A stretch of DNA of 64,000 nucleotides from NCBI GenBank assembly GCA_902805475.1, contig CADCSX010000002.1:434001-498000 (forward strand), in the 5' to 3' direction. Origin of the DNA: Entonaema liquescens (taxonomy: Eukaryota > Ascomycota > Sordariomycetes > Xylariales > Xylariaceae). Positions 1-10,937 of the stretch are shown here, piece after piece (the stretch's first letter is position 1; each line of letters opens with the position of its first letter). A program made the translations under genes and the position numbers. The notes beneath the pieces are model-generated. The model was not told the DNA's origin and did no database searches. It was given only the letters and a program-made list of their open reading frames with translations.

Positions 1-438
1 AGGTTGAAGAACGAGAGGGTTCCAGTACTGGAAACGATAGCCAGTACAGTAGACCTTTCTCGACTAGGATGGAAGTGAAGATCAAGGATAGCAGAGGGGT
101 AGAGAACAGTTTGTACGTGTTTTCTATCCGATGGTGAATTTGATATTAAAAATGAATAATAGAGATAGATAGGTACATGTCACTTACATATCTGCATTCT
201 CTAACAGTTTGAAGAGAACAAGACTACCATTCCGAGTCTGAGTCTTTTTTATCTGCTGTGGCTCATTATCATAAGCTTCGGTGGTAACTTCCGCCTCCGC
301 TTTATCCTCTTTCTCTAAGTTATATGTCCCAACGACAAAATAGTCGGGATGACTTGGACAGAACTCGATACAACTTGGGGGTAGGTCCAGGGTTAGTGAT
401 TTCATCAGCGGCGTGATGCCACGTCCGTGCGTATCCAT
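1..438 (-). CDS. DPH7: Diphthine methyltransferase DPH7 (WD40), 5' part only
   Basis: The family demethylates diphthine methyl ester, the step before amidation in diphthamide synthesis on elongation factor 2; it is cytosolic and built of WD40 repeats. Exon 1 runs 438-188 and encodes an N-terminus with the typical pattern of a first WD blade (a 'SCIEFCPSHPDYFVVGTY' segment, then an acidic insert, then 'GSLVLFKL'). A consensus donor GTAAGT lies at 187 and an acceptor at 124; splicing gives an in-frame second blade reading 'HVQTVLYPSAILDLHFHPS' and ending near 'LSFFN' at the window edge. The gene is cut by the window start, so the rest of the propeller is not seen. It is divergent from the DUF1917 gene. 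The family call rests on recalled similarity and could be another small WD40 protein. Confidence 0.72.
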
Positions 439-1180
439 GACGTTACACCGTAAGAGGCGTTTTGGTCGCGTTTAGACTCGTCAACGGAGAATATGTCAGC
501 AATTAACGTCATTGAGACATAAGACACGCTTCGATTGTAAATATTTAGCCCCGCGTAGACGTCGAGAAAGAATTGTTCCCCCCTCAATTTTTTGAAATGG
601 CTTTTGCTTTTTAGAGGAGATAGTGGAGACCTAAACTAAAAAGTGGAACGTTTAGAGCTCTATGCCGGTTTCAAAGAGCGGCTCGGAATCATCCCCGCTG
701 AATAAACCCTGGAACACAGCCTTGTTATTGGACCCGGTCCAATTAGCGCCCGAGCGCCTGGTTCCTGTACAGTAGACCTGCAGCCATTTCGATGTTCCTC
801 TTATAGAAGTACTGTGGTAACAAACCACGCTGCACAGCTGCACAGCTGCACAGCAAGAACGAGGGGAGTCGGACCCTTCGACTAGCAACAGCACGTCAAT
901 CACCAAGCAACCCTTGTCTCATGGCGCCAGGGCCTTTGGGTTTTGGACTAGTTGACTTTATGTTTCCAATATTCCAAGTCTGACTCGTATCATTGACAAT
1001 TGACATCTTACATAGTGCAAGTTCTACCCTCCCCAATCTTTCTCAACTAATTAGTTAGTTATGCGATATTTACTCTTGAGTCTTTCATCACTTCTATAAC
1101 TATTCCTATTCTCATTGTAGGAACTGCTGTTGTCTATTCAACGTACCTAGGTACATACTCATATATTTTAAATTACAGCC
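439..1180. other. Divergent intergenic region DPH7 / DUF1917 gene
   Basis: Shared 5' region of two divergent genes. I see no supported gene; short open frames here lack family resemblance. A CAGCTGCACAGCTGCACAG triplication occurs near 836-854 and a palindromic CTAGGTAC-type motif near 1145-1156, just before the DUF1917 start. Confidence 0.5.
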
Positions 1181-2251
1181 ATGAGTTCCGAGGACTCAGA
1201 TTTCTATGGTGGAGATATTCGGCCTCTTTTGACTAACGCTGGATTACTAATTTGAAATATTAGGCGACGACGAAGTTCTGGCAGACCTCAAAGCCAAAGT
1301 CAAGATATTCGACGTTGAAGCTTGGTGGGAACAATACCGAACTCTTGATACACCGCTCAAGATGCAGGCCCAAAAGAAGGAAGCCGTCGACATCTCTCAT
1401 CTACACAACCCATATGCCAGACTTAAAAACGCTTGGCAACTCACCGAGACTATTGAGGAATTCGTGCAACGCGTGCCGCCTGCAACAACAGACGAAACGC
1501 CAGAAGATCCCTGGATTTGGGTGTGTAATCCGTACATCCAACGCAAATCGAAACATGAAGCAAGTAATCAGATGATTCCCGGCGGCGAAAATGAAGCCCC
1601 CGAAGAGATTGGAGCAGACGTGCCTAGTGTGGTTGAGGGTGGGATGGCAAGACTACATCTTGCCTCGGAATTCATCGACGCATGCAAGAGATCAGGAAAC
1701 CAGCCAGGTATGATCACCCGGGAATGTCGGAAGGCCGGCTTAGACGCAACCAAAGATATTCTCAACCTCGCAAGGGCACTGCGTGTGAGATGCGGCAAGG
1801 CAAGTAGTTTATCTCATATGAGTATGTGTTTGAACAATCATTTCTGATATATGTTAGTGGATGCTGTTCTGTTCCGTCTTTCAAGTCAACGAGGTTTGGG
1901 AGATTGTCGCCAAAGCCACGGCAAATAATGAGCTTGGAATTGGTGCCAAGGTGGCGCCACGATCGACTACTGATAAGAGGACGGACCGCCTCATCTGTGT
2001 CTACACCGCCGATTTCTCCGATACGAAGGATGTTAAAAGAGTAGCCGAAAAACTGAAGCAGCTCGGACTTATCCAGGCTAGGGATCGACCAATATACTAC
2101 AAACCCGGTAAGTATATCCATCTTAACAGTTTCTTCTGGGATCATACTTACTAGATTAGATGTGTACACCTACCTAGGCATAGCACGCGGTAATCCCTGG
2201 GAAATAAGGGCCTCGATATATGACAGCACATCTATGCTTAAGAAAGCTTAG
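1181..2251 (+). CDS. DUF1917 / BLES03-like protein (UPF0696 family), four exons
   Basis: Exons 1181-1208, 1264-1799, 1858-2107 and 2160-2251 join in frame to a 301-residue protein. The start was chosen at 1181 because the short exon MSSEDSDFYG joins the acidic 'DDEVLADL' segment, as in fungal relatives. Features seen: 'WWEQYRTLDTPLK' near the N-terminus, 'WIWVCNP' in the middle, 'LRVRCGKWMLF' across the second junction, and a C-terminal 'RLICVYTADFSD' strand. These match DUF1917 (human C11orf68/BLES03), a family with an eIF4E-like fold and no established fungal function. Intron 2 (1800-1857) starts with GC rather than GT (AAG|GCAAGT); the only nearby GT would delete the conserved VRCGK. The gene is convergent with NAA30. 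Confidence 0.8.
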
Positions 2252-2576
2252 AGTACGAGAACAGAGTCATGATCGAGGAAATAAGGGTTCTCATGGAAAA
2301 TAATTGAATTTGTCGATACCCCTATCACTGGGAGCTTGCTTCGCGCACTAATCTGAGTGTGACCTAAATAGGATCTCAATGCTTACTTGCTGCCCTTTTA
2401 ACGCCACTAAATGCATTGACCTTCCATGCTAATATCATCCAAATCTCACAACCCGGTCTCGTAACGTCCTACTGCGCATCCTCAATTCTTTCATAGTCGT
2501 CCGTCGAGAAGTTCAATTTAGCGAACACGGTTCACACTCCAGCTTCTAGTTTCGGTTGACGTGACTTATTCCGCTT

Positions 2577-3238
2577 CTAGTCGGGTTGTTGGCCAGCATC
2601 GGGATCTGCAGACTTTAAAAGCAATACAAGCCTATAAGCGCTGTTACCGTTTAGGTAGTATCGATGGAGTTTCTTCGATCGTAGGAACCCCAGTCGCTCG
2701 TATAGCCTCATGGCGGGTAGGTTCGTTTCTTCCGTCTCTAAAACAACTTCATCGGCGTGGCGCTCAGCCATCGCATCGATCGCCATTCTCACCAGCGCGG
2801 TGGCTATCCCGTGGCCTCTAAAGGCGGATGATACCGCGAGCATAGCTATATAGCCTCGATGAGTCGGTGGTGAGTGTGACGCATGGTGTTCGAGCTTGCA
2901 GATGATGACACCCATAAGAGATTTATCGACAGGATTGAGTGCCTAGCATTAGGACATTGCAGCATTAGTAAATGAAATATAAAACGATAGGGAAAAGAAC
3001 ACGTGCTTAGGCTTACCATGTAGCACAGGTGAGCCCATTGGTACAAGAAATATCGATAAACATATATACTATAGGGCTCGCTGAGATCTTTCGAAATCAA
3101 GGCTCGGATAGCGGGCAGATACTTTTCCTCTAGAGCATGTTCGTATTGTATATACAGAAGCTCCCCGGGAAGCTCTTTCACGCGTGCTATTTCCATAGCT
3201 TTTCTGCAGGCTTTGGTATGAAGGTCTGGTGGTACCAA
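2577..3238 (-). CDS. NAA30: N-alpha-acetyltransferase 30, NatC catalytic subunit
   Basis: NatC acetylates protein N-termini of the Met-Leu/Ile/Phe type cotranslationally on the ribosome. Exons 3238-3017 and 2942-2577 (donor GTAAGC, acceptor TAG) give 195 residues. The N-terminal exon has the family signature 'ISKDLSEPYSIYVYRYFLY'; the second exon has the GNAT core with 'GYIAMLAV' and the acetyl-CoA loop 'RGHGIATALV', followed by 'LETEETNLPAMRLYERLGF' and 'YYLNGNSAYRLVLLL'. This is the MAK3/NAA30 pattern and the length fits. The start is uncertain: a second in-frame Met at residue 15 (nt 3196) would suit homologues with short N-termini. No anomaly is seen. It converges on the DUF1917 gene and diverges from LRO1. 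Confidence 0.9.
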
Positions 3239-4167
3239 GGGATTCCAAGAAGTTAAGCCCCGCTACCGATATCGTCCGTCAGACTTTGAAACTTAGTATG
3301 CACGCGATCAACAAGGAGATAAAAGTTAAGACAAAAATGCAAGGTCTAAAAAGCGCGCCGTTGAAAAACCGGGGGAGGCGTTATAATGACTGATAGACTA
3401 GGAAGCATGGGTTGACTAAGACGGACAGATGGTCCGTTACAGTAATAAATTGAGACGAAGAATGACAAGACCAGACGGCCCGCTTTCACATGCAAGCTAA
3501 AGAATTGTTTTTATGTATTAGGTTACAACGGGGGGGGGACTTCGAGCTGACCTCCCTGGGATACATAGGCATAGTGTCCGCGGGGCCACCCGGTTTGAGT
3601 TTAGATGGGGATTTAAATGGTATCCATGCTTGTCATGCAGTGGTACCAGGCGACAGAAACCCCGAGAGCGCTACTATGTACTTGACCAACGGTCTGAAAC
3701 GTTCTGAACCTTTTACCATCCTAGACAGCTGATTGGTCAATACTTGAAGGAAGGCAGCACATGGTAAGTAACGGTGGTCCACTATCCAATGGACTGACGT
3801 CAAAAATGTTACCAGCTCAATGCGATTGTTTCCTCGTCTAACCTTAGACTTTCAAAAGTTTCACACCTATTATCAAAATTGGTACCGTTGATCAGGTACA
3901 ACTTTTTTTTTTAAGCTTCCAACCATGAACGGCCCACGAGACTAGCGGAGCAAAACATTATTCCCACTTCAAACCCCAAGTTTCCATACCGCTCGACAGT
4001 ACGGTAGCTAACGTTGCTTGCTTGGTCCCCATTTATCGTCGATCACGCCCCATTCTCCGACAACAGCTTCCGCGGTTCCGTGTCCGATTTGCTTCTCTTT
4101 TTTCCCTCTCCACCATCCACTTTCACACACCGAGCTTTTCTACCTGGTCATGTAGGTCTGCCCGACG
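3239..4167. promoter_or_regulatory. Divergent promoter region NAA30 / LRO1
   Basis: About 0.9 kb between divergent genes. An open frame of 80 codons at 3490-3732 has no recognisable features and includes a G9 run, so I do not call it. Pyrimidine-rich tracts (CTTTTTTCCCTCTCC near 4097) precede the LRO1 start, as is common for fungal 5' untranslated regions. Confidence 0.4.
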
Positions 4168-6108
4168 ATGGCATCAACTCTCAGACGTAGGGCGCTCGCC
4201 GCCGATAACTCATCCGAGTCTTCATCGATGGCACCGACGCCGAGAGACGAAAGTCCGGAGAAGCCGAGCGATAAGATTAAGATCATACATGAGCACAAAC
4301 CGAAGACACGCAAGCGACGTAATACGTTTATTTTCTTAATGGGCAGCTTGTTTGGTCTCATAGCTGCCGGGCTCCTTGCTAAGAATAATGACTTAATTGA
4401 GCTTCCGGAGATTGGCGAGCTTAGTATGGATAGTTTTCTTGATGTGCTACCAGCTGGTTTGGTTAAGGATATGAGGGACCTTATGGTATGTCTCCACCTT
4501 CAAAGAGGGCCCGACTCAACTAATAAGCTCTCCGATTCGTAGAAAGGTGAACGAGACTTCGTCGATAGCTACGATTCCTTTTCTGTAGGAATGAAAGCAC
4601 GATCCGAAGGGCTTCGCGTCCATCATCCCGTCATTATGGTTCCCGGTGTCATCTCAACTGGTCTCGAATCTTGGGGAACTGCTAATATATCCCGTCCGTA
4701 CTTCCGAAGACGCCTCTGGGGTAGCTGGACTATGATGAGAGCACTGGTCCTGGACAAGGAAATATGGAAGAAACATATTATGTTGGATAAGAAAACCGGG
4801 TTAGATCCGCCGAATATTAAATTGAGGGCTGCACAGGGTTTTGATGCGACAGACTTCTTCATTACAGGGTACTGGATCTGGAGTAAAATCGTGGAGAATC
4901 TGGCATCTTTAGGATACGACCCGACCAATTCGTTCACGGCTGCTTACGATTGGCGGTTATCGTATCAAAACCTCGAGCTTCGAGACCAATACTTTACGAG
5001 ATTAAAAAGCTATGTGGAGCTGGCACACGAATTCTCCGGTCAAAAGGTGGTTCTTGCGTCCCACAGTATGGGCAGTCAAGTTCTATTCTATTTCTTCCAT
5101 TGGGTAGCATCCGCACAAGGTGGTAAAGGCGGTGACGATTGGGTCGAGAAGCACGTCGAAGCCTGGATCAATATTAGTGGATGTATGCTCGGCGCAGTGA
5201 AAGATGTGACCGCTATTCTATCCGGCGAAATGCGCGACACGGCGCAGCTAAACGCCTTTGCAGTATACGGGCTTGAGAAATTCCTTAGTAAAGATGAACG
5301 AGCCGAAATATTTCGAGCCATGCCAGGCATGTCGGCGATGCTACCGCTTGGCGGAGACGCGGTTTGGGGAAACCTAACATGGGCACCGGATGATAAGCCT
5401 GGACAGAAGACCTCGTTTGGCTCATTCTTAAACTTTCGTCGTGGTCTCAACTTGACTACGCCGGATCAAAACTTAACCGTCAGCGAGGCAATGCAGTATC
5501 TTATGGACACGACCGACGACTGGTACCGTGACCAAGTTAAAAGGAGCTTTTCTCATGGGGTGGCTCATACTGCTGCCGAGGTGGAAGCTAATGAGCTTGA
5601 CAGTCGTAAATGGGTCAATCCTCTAGAGACGAGGTTGCCCCTAGCCCCAAGCTTGAAGATTTATTGTTTTTACGGTGTGGGAAAACCAACGGAGAGAGCA
5701 TACTACTACCGCAGCCCTGAGTACCCAGGGTTCACGAACCTAAATGTCACCATCGATACGGCACTGACCGTTGATGAAATTGACCACGGTGTCGTCATGG
5801 GAGAGGGCGACGGAACAGTAAATATTCTAAGCAGCGGTTACATGTGCTCCAAAGGCTGGCGCATGAAACGGTATAACCCAGCTGGCGTTAAGGTCACCGT
5901 CGTAGAAATGCCCCACGAACCGGAAAGGTTTAATCCTCGTGGAGGACCCAACACGGCGGACCACGTGGATATTTTGGGGAGGCAGACACTTAATGAAATG
6001 ATCCTGCGTGTTGTGGCTGGAAAGGGCTCGACGATTGACGATTATGTCGTCAGTAATATTCACGAGTATGCGAATAACGTCCCGATTTACGAAGAGGAAG
6101 AGAAATAA
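4168..6108 (+). CDS. LRO1: Phospholipid:diacylglycerol acyltransferase (LRO1/PDAT)
   Basis: Transfers an acyl chain from a phospholipid to diacylglycerol, making triacylglycerol at the ER and inner nuclear membrane. Exons 4168-4485 and 4543-6108 (57-bp intron, GTATGT...TAG) encode 627 residues. A basic cytosolic tail (KPKTRKRR, about residues 45-52) is followed by one membrane segment (about 54-72) and a large lumenal LCAT-type alpha/beta hydrolase domain. 'HHPVIMVPGVISTGLESW' is the family's lid/oxyanion region, the nucleophile lies in SHSMGS (Ser about 281), and Asp (GEGDGTVN, about 529) and His (ADHVDIL, about 580) complete the triad. All catalytic residues and the family length are present, so it should be functional. 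Confidence 0.95.
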
Positions 6109-6928
6109 GATAGAGAGGCGGGAGGTTATAATTGGACTGGACTTGTAAAAAACGAAACATGACTATATAGGTACCATAGGCATGATAGAATTAATGAATC
6201 GATGGATGGAGATAATATGTATATATAGGACGGTCGTCGTGTTGTATCTTACTTCGGTGTAGGTATCATGTGTATTACTCCGCGGGGGAAGGTTGGCGGT
6301 CAAAGGAGAGATTGGCTGGGAGATACTGATCGTATCGATATAGTAAGGCTAGAAACATAAATATTTAGGTAGATAGATGAGACAAGAGGTAATTTCTACC
6401 CACTGCAAGTCTAAGTTAGAACTACATAAGACAGTATTAATCTTAAGCTGTGTAGATACATATACTTCTCGACAGTTATAAGACCAAGCAGTATATTGTT
6501 GACAGCCGATAACCAGGTGATAGGCAAGTTAACCCATCATATCCGCATGCTATTCGAGTAGGGCCTTACAGCTACCGGATTACAATCTACAACACACTTC
6601 GATGCGCATCCAATTCCACATACATATAGTTTTCTTATTTTATTTGGTGTATTAACGATAGTAAACGGTATGGTTCCAGATTTTTAGCTCTAAGAGCATA
6701 AATATCTAAAACAATAACTATCCTCCTGAATGAATATCCTGACCTTGCTTAGGTCCGCAAGATTCTAAACGAGCGAACACGAACCATTGCGTCCGTTGCC
6801 TCGTTTCCACCAGAAGTCAAAGCCAAGTATAAGATAGCTAGGAAATAGGTCATTAGCTCGTATGTAGCACCTACGTTTGGCTCAGATATGAGTCAACTAA
6901 CGAAAACTGCTAGGCAAAATGTGAGACT
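6109..6928. other. Intergenic, no gene seen
   Basis: Moderately AT-rich sequence between the 3' end of LRO1 and the 3' end of the HET pseudogene. No open frame with family resemblance, no tRNA and no inverted repeat was noticed. Confidence 0.5.
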
Positions 6929-8708
6929 TCAGATCAAAATAACCGGTTTACTCGGCCGAGTCTCGTCAACAGCCTCGCCATGCATCACTCCATAGAGATA
7001 CACATCACCTATCAGTAGCCGACGGTTATTAATGTCATTTATTGATGGCTTCCGCAATAGAAACGGCGTGTTGGATCCATCCAAAATCCAGACTTCATCT
7101 CTTACCTCTATGGTAGGCCAAGGAATCCCCATACATCCTCCACATGTCACGAAAAGGGCCTTTCGATCTACCATGCAGCCTACAGTGATACGGTACGGCC
7201 GGGGAAGATTTGAGCGATGAGCGTCCGGACTCATGTATCTCTGCCATTGGGAATCAGTTGGTAGTTCTGGATCATCTTTACGTAGGGGGCGGTAATCCGT
7301 GTTCGCTTCCTGGAGCATCTCACCCAACAAAATAAGGGAAAAGGCCTCGTCCCTGATAGTCGTGCTGAAGTGGGTGCCTTTCTGGCTGCATGTGCAACGC
7401 CAATCTTCAATGATCTCACCAAGGTTAGGTGTCCGGCATCCGTTGATGAGTTTGGACTTTGATGCGGCTTTATCGATACAGAAACCGGTTGCCCGGAGAT
7501 TCTTATTGTCGAGTATCTCTAACCTTTCGGAGCGGCCTCTAGAGGCGTTAAAGAGTGGGTAAGCGAGTAATGATCGTGCAAGGAAGAAACCAGGGACATA
7601 GGCTCCCCAAAAGTCTGGAACCTAGGAGGGAAGACCCTAGTTACCGCTGTTGAATCCTTCCCCCAAAAGGCTGGACAGATTACCTTCTTTTTCTTCAATC
7701 ATCGTACAGAACGTCCTAACATATACATCGCCAACACTTTGATGATAGTTAGGTACAATCCTGGGCATGCGAGGCCTGAGGAAACCCACCGGCGAATAAA
7801 TCCTGTCGCGTGGATCGGAGCACCTTCGGTCCGCAAACCTCCAGTAGACGTCGAGAAGTGTTTGGAACGGGCTGTCTACATACTGAATAGACTTGATGCA
7901 GTCGACTGCATCCATAACATCATCAATCGTGGCCCTTGGACCGGGGGCGTCGCCGGTTGCCTCATATGCAACGATAAAACATGGATCGCTAAGATGACGG
8001 CGGCGATTTAGTTCGCAGGCCCAGAAGTCATCCAACGGCAAAGTCTAATCGCTATAATGAACAAGAGCTTCTTTAGGGAGAATTACCTCTTGTGCTGCCC
8101 AAGCCCTATACCACCAAGTGCTGTTATAGGTCAAAAGGAATGTGTCCATCATAGAGCGGAACTCTGGGTCCTGTGTATTGCATTTCCAAGAGGAAGTGTC
8201 ACCGTCCCACCAGTAGCCTGGCAATTCGAAGAAATGCTTATTATCACGAAAGTGCTCTACGAGCGCGAACGGGCTGTGATGAGATGATATTGGACGTTCG
8301 GAGCACCCCAACCATATGTGTACAACTTCACAATTCTTGTAAATTTTGTCCATCATCGCCACCTGAGATGATCTCTCGATGTTGTCATCCTGATTGATAC
8401 GTAGGGCATCTGCCCAAAGAGTAAAGGGGCGATCGGTCGAACGCAGGTGCTGTATGGCATTGGGTAGATTCGATGTGATACGCAATTCCTTTCCTCCTAT
8501 GAATGTGGATTACGTTCTGGCCTGTCCGCCCCAGGTGTAAGATAGGGCTGCATACTTCGCTCGCTTTGAATCAATCAAGGTCGATAATCTTCACTGAGGC
8601 ATATATCGGGGAATGTCTATGGCCTGGCTGAATAACTAGTACTCGAATCTCGTGGCCAGAAGCCAGGAGCGGCAAGTCAGAATAAAGACTAGAAACTGAG
8701 GATTGCAT
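6929..8708 (-). pseudogene. HET-domain protein, disrupted by one frameshift and four stops
   Basis: HET domains occur in fungal non-self recognition (vegetative incompatibility) proteins. Reading from the ATG at 8708, the N-terminus resembles HET proteins up to 'KIIDLD', where the frame shifts by one base near 8570-8577. The next frame then carries the HET motifs 'KYAALSYTWGG', 'FTLWADALRINQDD' and 'WWYRAWAAQEVILP', followed by 'CSDPRDRIYSPVGFL' and a C-terminal half with 'VPDFWGAYVPGFFLARSLL', and ends normally at 6929. In-frame stops are TAA at 8512-8510 and TAG at 8047-8045, 7639-7637 and 7624-7622. Apart from the one shift the frame is conserved over 1.5 kb, so the gene was lost recently. 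No intron explains the stops. Confidence 0.85.
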
Positions 8709-9443
8709 GTTTGTTGTAGGAGGGTTGATTTACAGAGAACTGAAATCTCCCTGTCGGCCTCCGTAGAGAGTTTTCATAACCACCAAGCCAAGGAATAGGG
8801 CATTGTATCCTACATTAGAATACCGTTTACTGTTGATCTACAGAGTTCAAAGGCGACTAGAAAGTGAAGCGATCAGAGGGTCATAAGACATCCCGACGCA
8901 GATCGAAAGCGCCCCAGGACAAGATGACTTTAGGATAGTACCAACAAACATAGGAAAGCCTAGCGACAGAACCACTCAATAACTGTTCATAAGACTGAGA
9001 ACACAATCCTCGATCCTGTTTTGAAAAGTATAAACCCGCGTTGATTATATATTTTAATATAGGAGGATAGGTTACCTGTACATGAAGGATGCTTTGTTGA
9101 GCTAATCCCAGTTCCCCGCTAAGATATCTATTAAACATGATTTTCTCGTTACACTACAAACCTGTATTGTTATTGTTAACGATTAGCATCGAGGTCGGCT
9201 GTAGTATAGTCGGCATCGCAGTTCACATAGGGGGTTATCAAGCGGGCAGCACACGCCCTACTGGTGATATCGTGGTAATAAGTCGACAGCCTACCCACTG
9301 TGTCCCAATTGGTTTACGCGTGGCCATATGAATGGTCGGCGATCTAGGAGACAACTTGCTTTAAACTATCTATAAAGCATATAGATGACCGTACAATGTT
9401 GACTAACGAGAGATTTGCATACGACATCTAACGATATTTGAAT

Positions 9444-9470
9444 AGGGGAGAAAGGGGAGAAAGGGGAGAA
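9444..9470. repeat. 9-bp tandem repeat, unit AGGGGAGAA x3
   Basis: Three consecutive exact copies can be read directly; purine-only strand about 0.3 kb upstream of TAN1. Confidence 0.85.
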
Positions 9471-9514
9471 GAAGAGGCGGATTTAGAAAGAGGTGGGAAT
9501 TTCTAAGGTTCAAG

Positions 9515-9553
9515 ATGATATATCAGATATATATCAGATATATATCAGATCAG
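9515..9553. repeat. 12-bp AT-rich tandem repeat, unit like ATATATCAGATA x3
   Basis: Three near-identical copies read directly, about 0.2 kb upstream of TAN1. Confidence 0.8.
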
Positions 9554-9754
9554 TTAGAAAAAACGCACGTGCCCTCCACGTGATCACCTCAATCATAAAC
9601 TTCCATGCGATACGTACCATTGTACGTACCTTTTACTTCTACAACCAAATCGCAATTGCAATACCGCGAACCGAACTCTGGTTCACAACACAACCTTGAT
9701 CAAATTAGCAAACCCCCTTTTCCTCATTTCTAATTCAATATCCTCACTAGAGTC

Positions 9755-10937
9755 ATGGACTCTTCCGCGAAGAGAAAGCAGCCTACCTCAAATGGGTCAG
9801 ACGGTCGTGCTGTCAAAAGAAGCAAAGTAAGATCATAAACCGTCACTAGCCGATATGTTCGCTATCTCATCACTTCGCAGGGAGGTAGCAATGGTAGATG
9901 GCAGACGCCTCATCAGAAGGCCAAACTTGAGGCCATAAAAGGCAGGGGTCTAGAAGTGGGTGACATGGGGATTTGGACTACGTGCGTTAAAGGCAAGGAG
10001 CGACAAGCTTTGGAAGAAATGATGGATATTTGCGAAGAGGTATTTCAGGCCCTTGGTTATTGATTTATCTTGAGATGCTTAAGGTATTCATATTTAGTAC
10101 GGCGAGAAGCTCTACGACATCGAACGCCAGGATCCCGCCGAGGCTAAGGACGACGAAAAGGAGGAGGATGATATCGAATCGTCTATCAAGAAGGAAGTCC
10201 AAGATATGAAGCCTTCAAGCAAGCCGAAGGGCTCGACTTTCGAGCCCATGCGCATGAATCTCGATTGCTTGCTCTTCATACGGACGAGGCCGCCTGTTGA
10301 TCCCGTCGCGATCGTTCACCAGATCTGCAAGGATGCGAAGGAGGTTACCGAGAAGTCGCAGAGGCGTGCGAGATTCATCAATCGGTTCACGCCGATCACG
10401 CTGACTGCGAAAGCTACCGAGGCTGGCGTCGAAGAGGTTGCGAAGAATGTCCTGGCTAAGCACTTCCAGCTCGCGGGCGAAGACGAGCAGGCGGAGGCCC
10501 CTGAGACGGACGCCTATTCGGTGCGCTAACCCCATCTTTTTATCTTGTTAGAGAGGATTACTGATAGCCTAAGTTAGTATGCTATTCGCCCTAGCTTCCG
10601 AGCCCACAACACCCTCAAGCGCGACGACGTGATCAAGAAAGTCGCATCGCTCATCGCGCCACGTCACAAGGTCAATCTCTCGTCTCCCGATAAGGTTATT
10701 CTCATCGACATCTATCAGGTCCGAATCCCATTAAACCCCATCCCCACCCTTAAAAACTAAACTGACTGACTATCATAGACATTCTGCGGCATGAGCGTCG
10801 TCGACGGAGACTGGGAGTCCCTAAAGCGGTACAACCTCCACGAGATCTACCTATCGGCACTAGGACCCAGCGACAAGAAGAAGAGAGATACTGTTGTGCA
10901 GGAAGAGGTACCGTTGACAGAAAAGTCGGAGGATTAG
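9755..10937 (+). CDS. TAN1: tRNA acetyltransferase adaptor TAN1 (THUMP domain), five exons
   Basis: TAN1/THUMPD1 binds tRNA-Ser and tRNA-Leu and brings in the acetyltransferase Kre33/NAT10 to make N4-acetylcytidine at position 12. Exons 9755-9826, 9881-10039, 10098-10520, 10578-10718 and 10779-10937 join in frame to 317 residues. The N-terminus is basic (a nuclear-type KRKQ...KRSK). It is followed by 'LEVGDMGIWTTCVKGKERQA', an acidic linker, and the THUMP core: 'CLLFIRTRPPVDPVAIVHQIC', then 'RRARFINRFTPITLTAKAT', then 'YAIRPSFRAHNTLKRDDV'. The C-terminus has 'VNLSSPDKVILIDIYQTFCGMSVV'. The third donor is GTGCGC, weaker than the others, but it is the only one restoring the THUMP strand. Length and order fit the family. 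Confidence 0.92.

Larger units (their letters stand above)
8709..9754. other. Intergenic with short tandem repeats
   Basis: No supported gene. Open frames at 8881-9138 (-) and 9137-9331 (+) have no recognisable features. Two small tandem arrays are listed separately. Confidence 0.45.
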
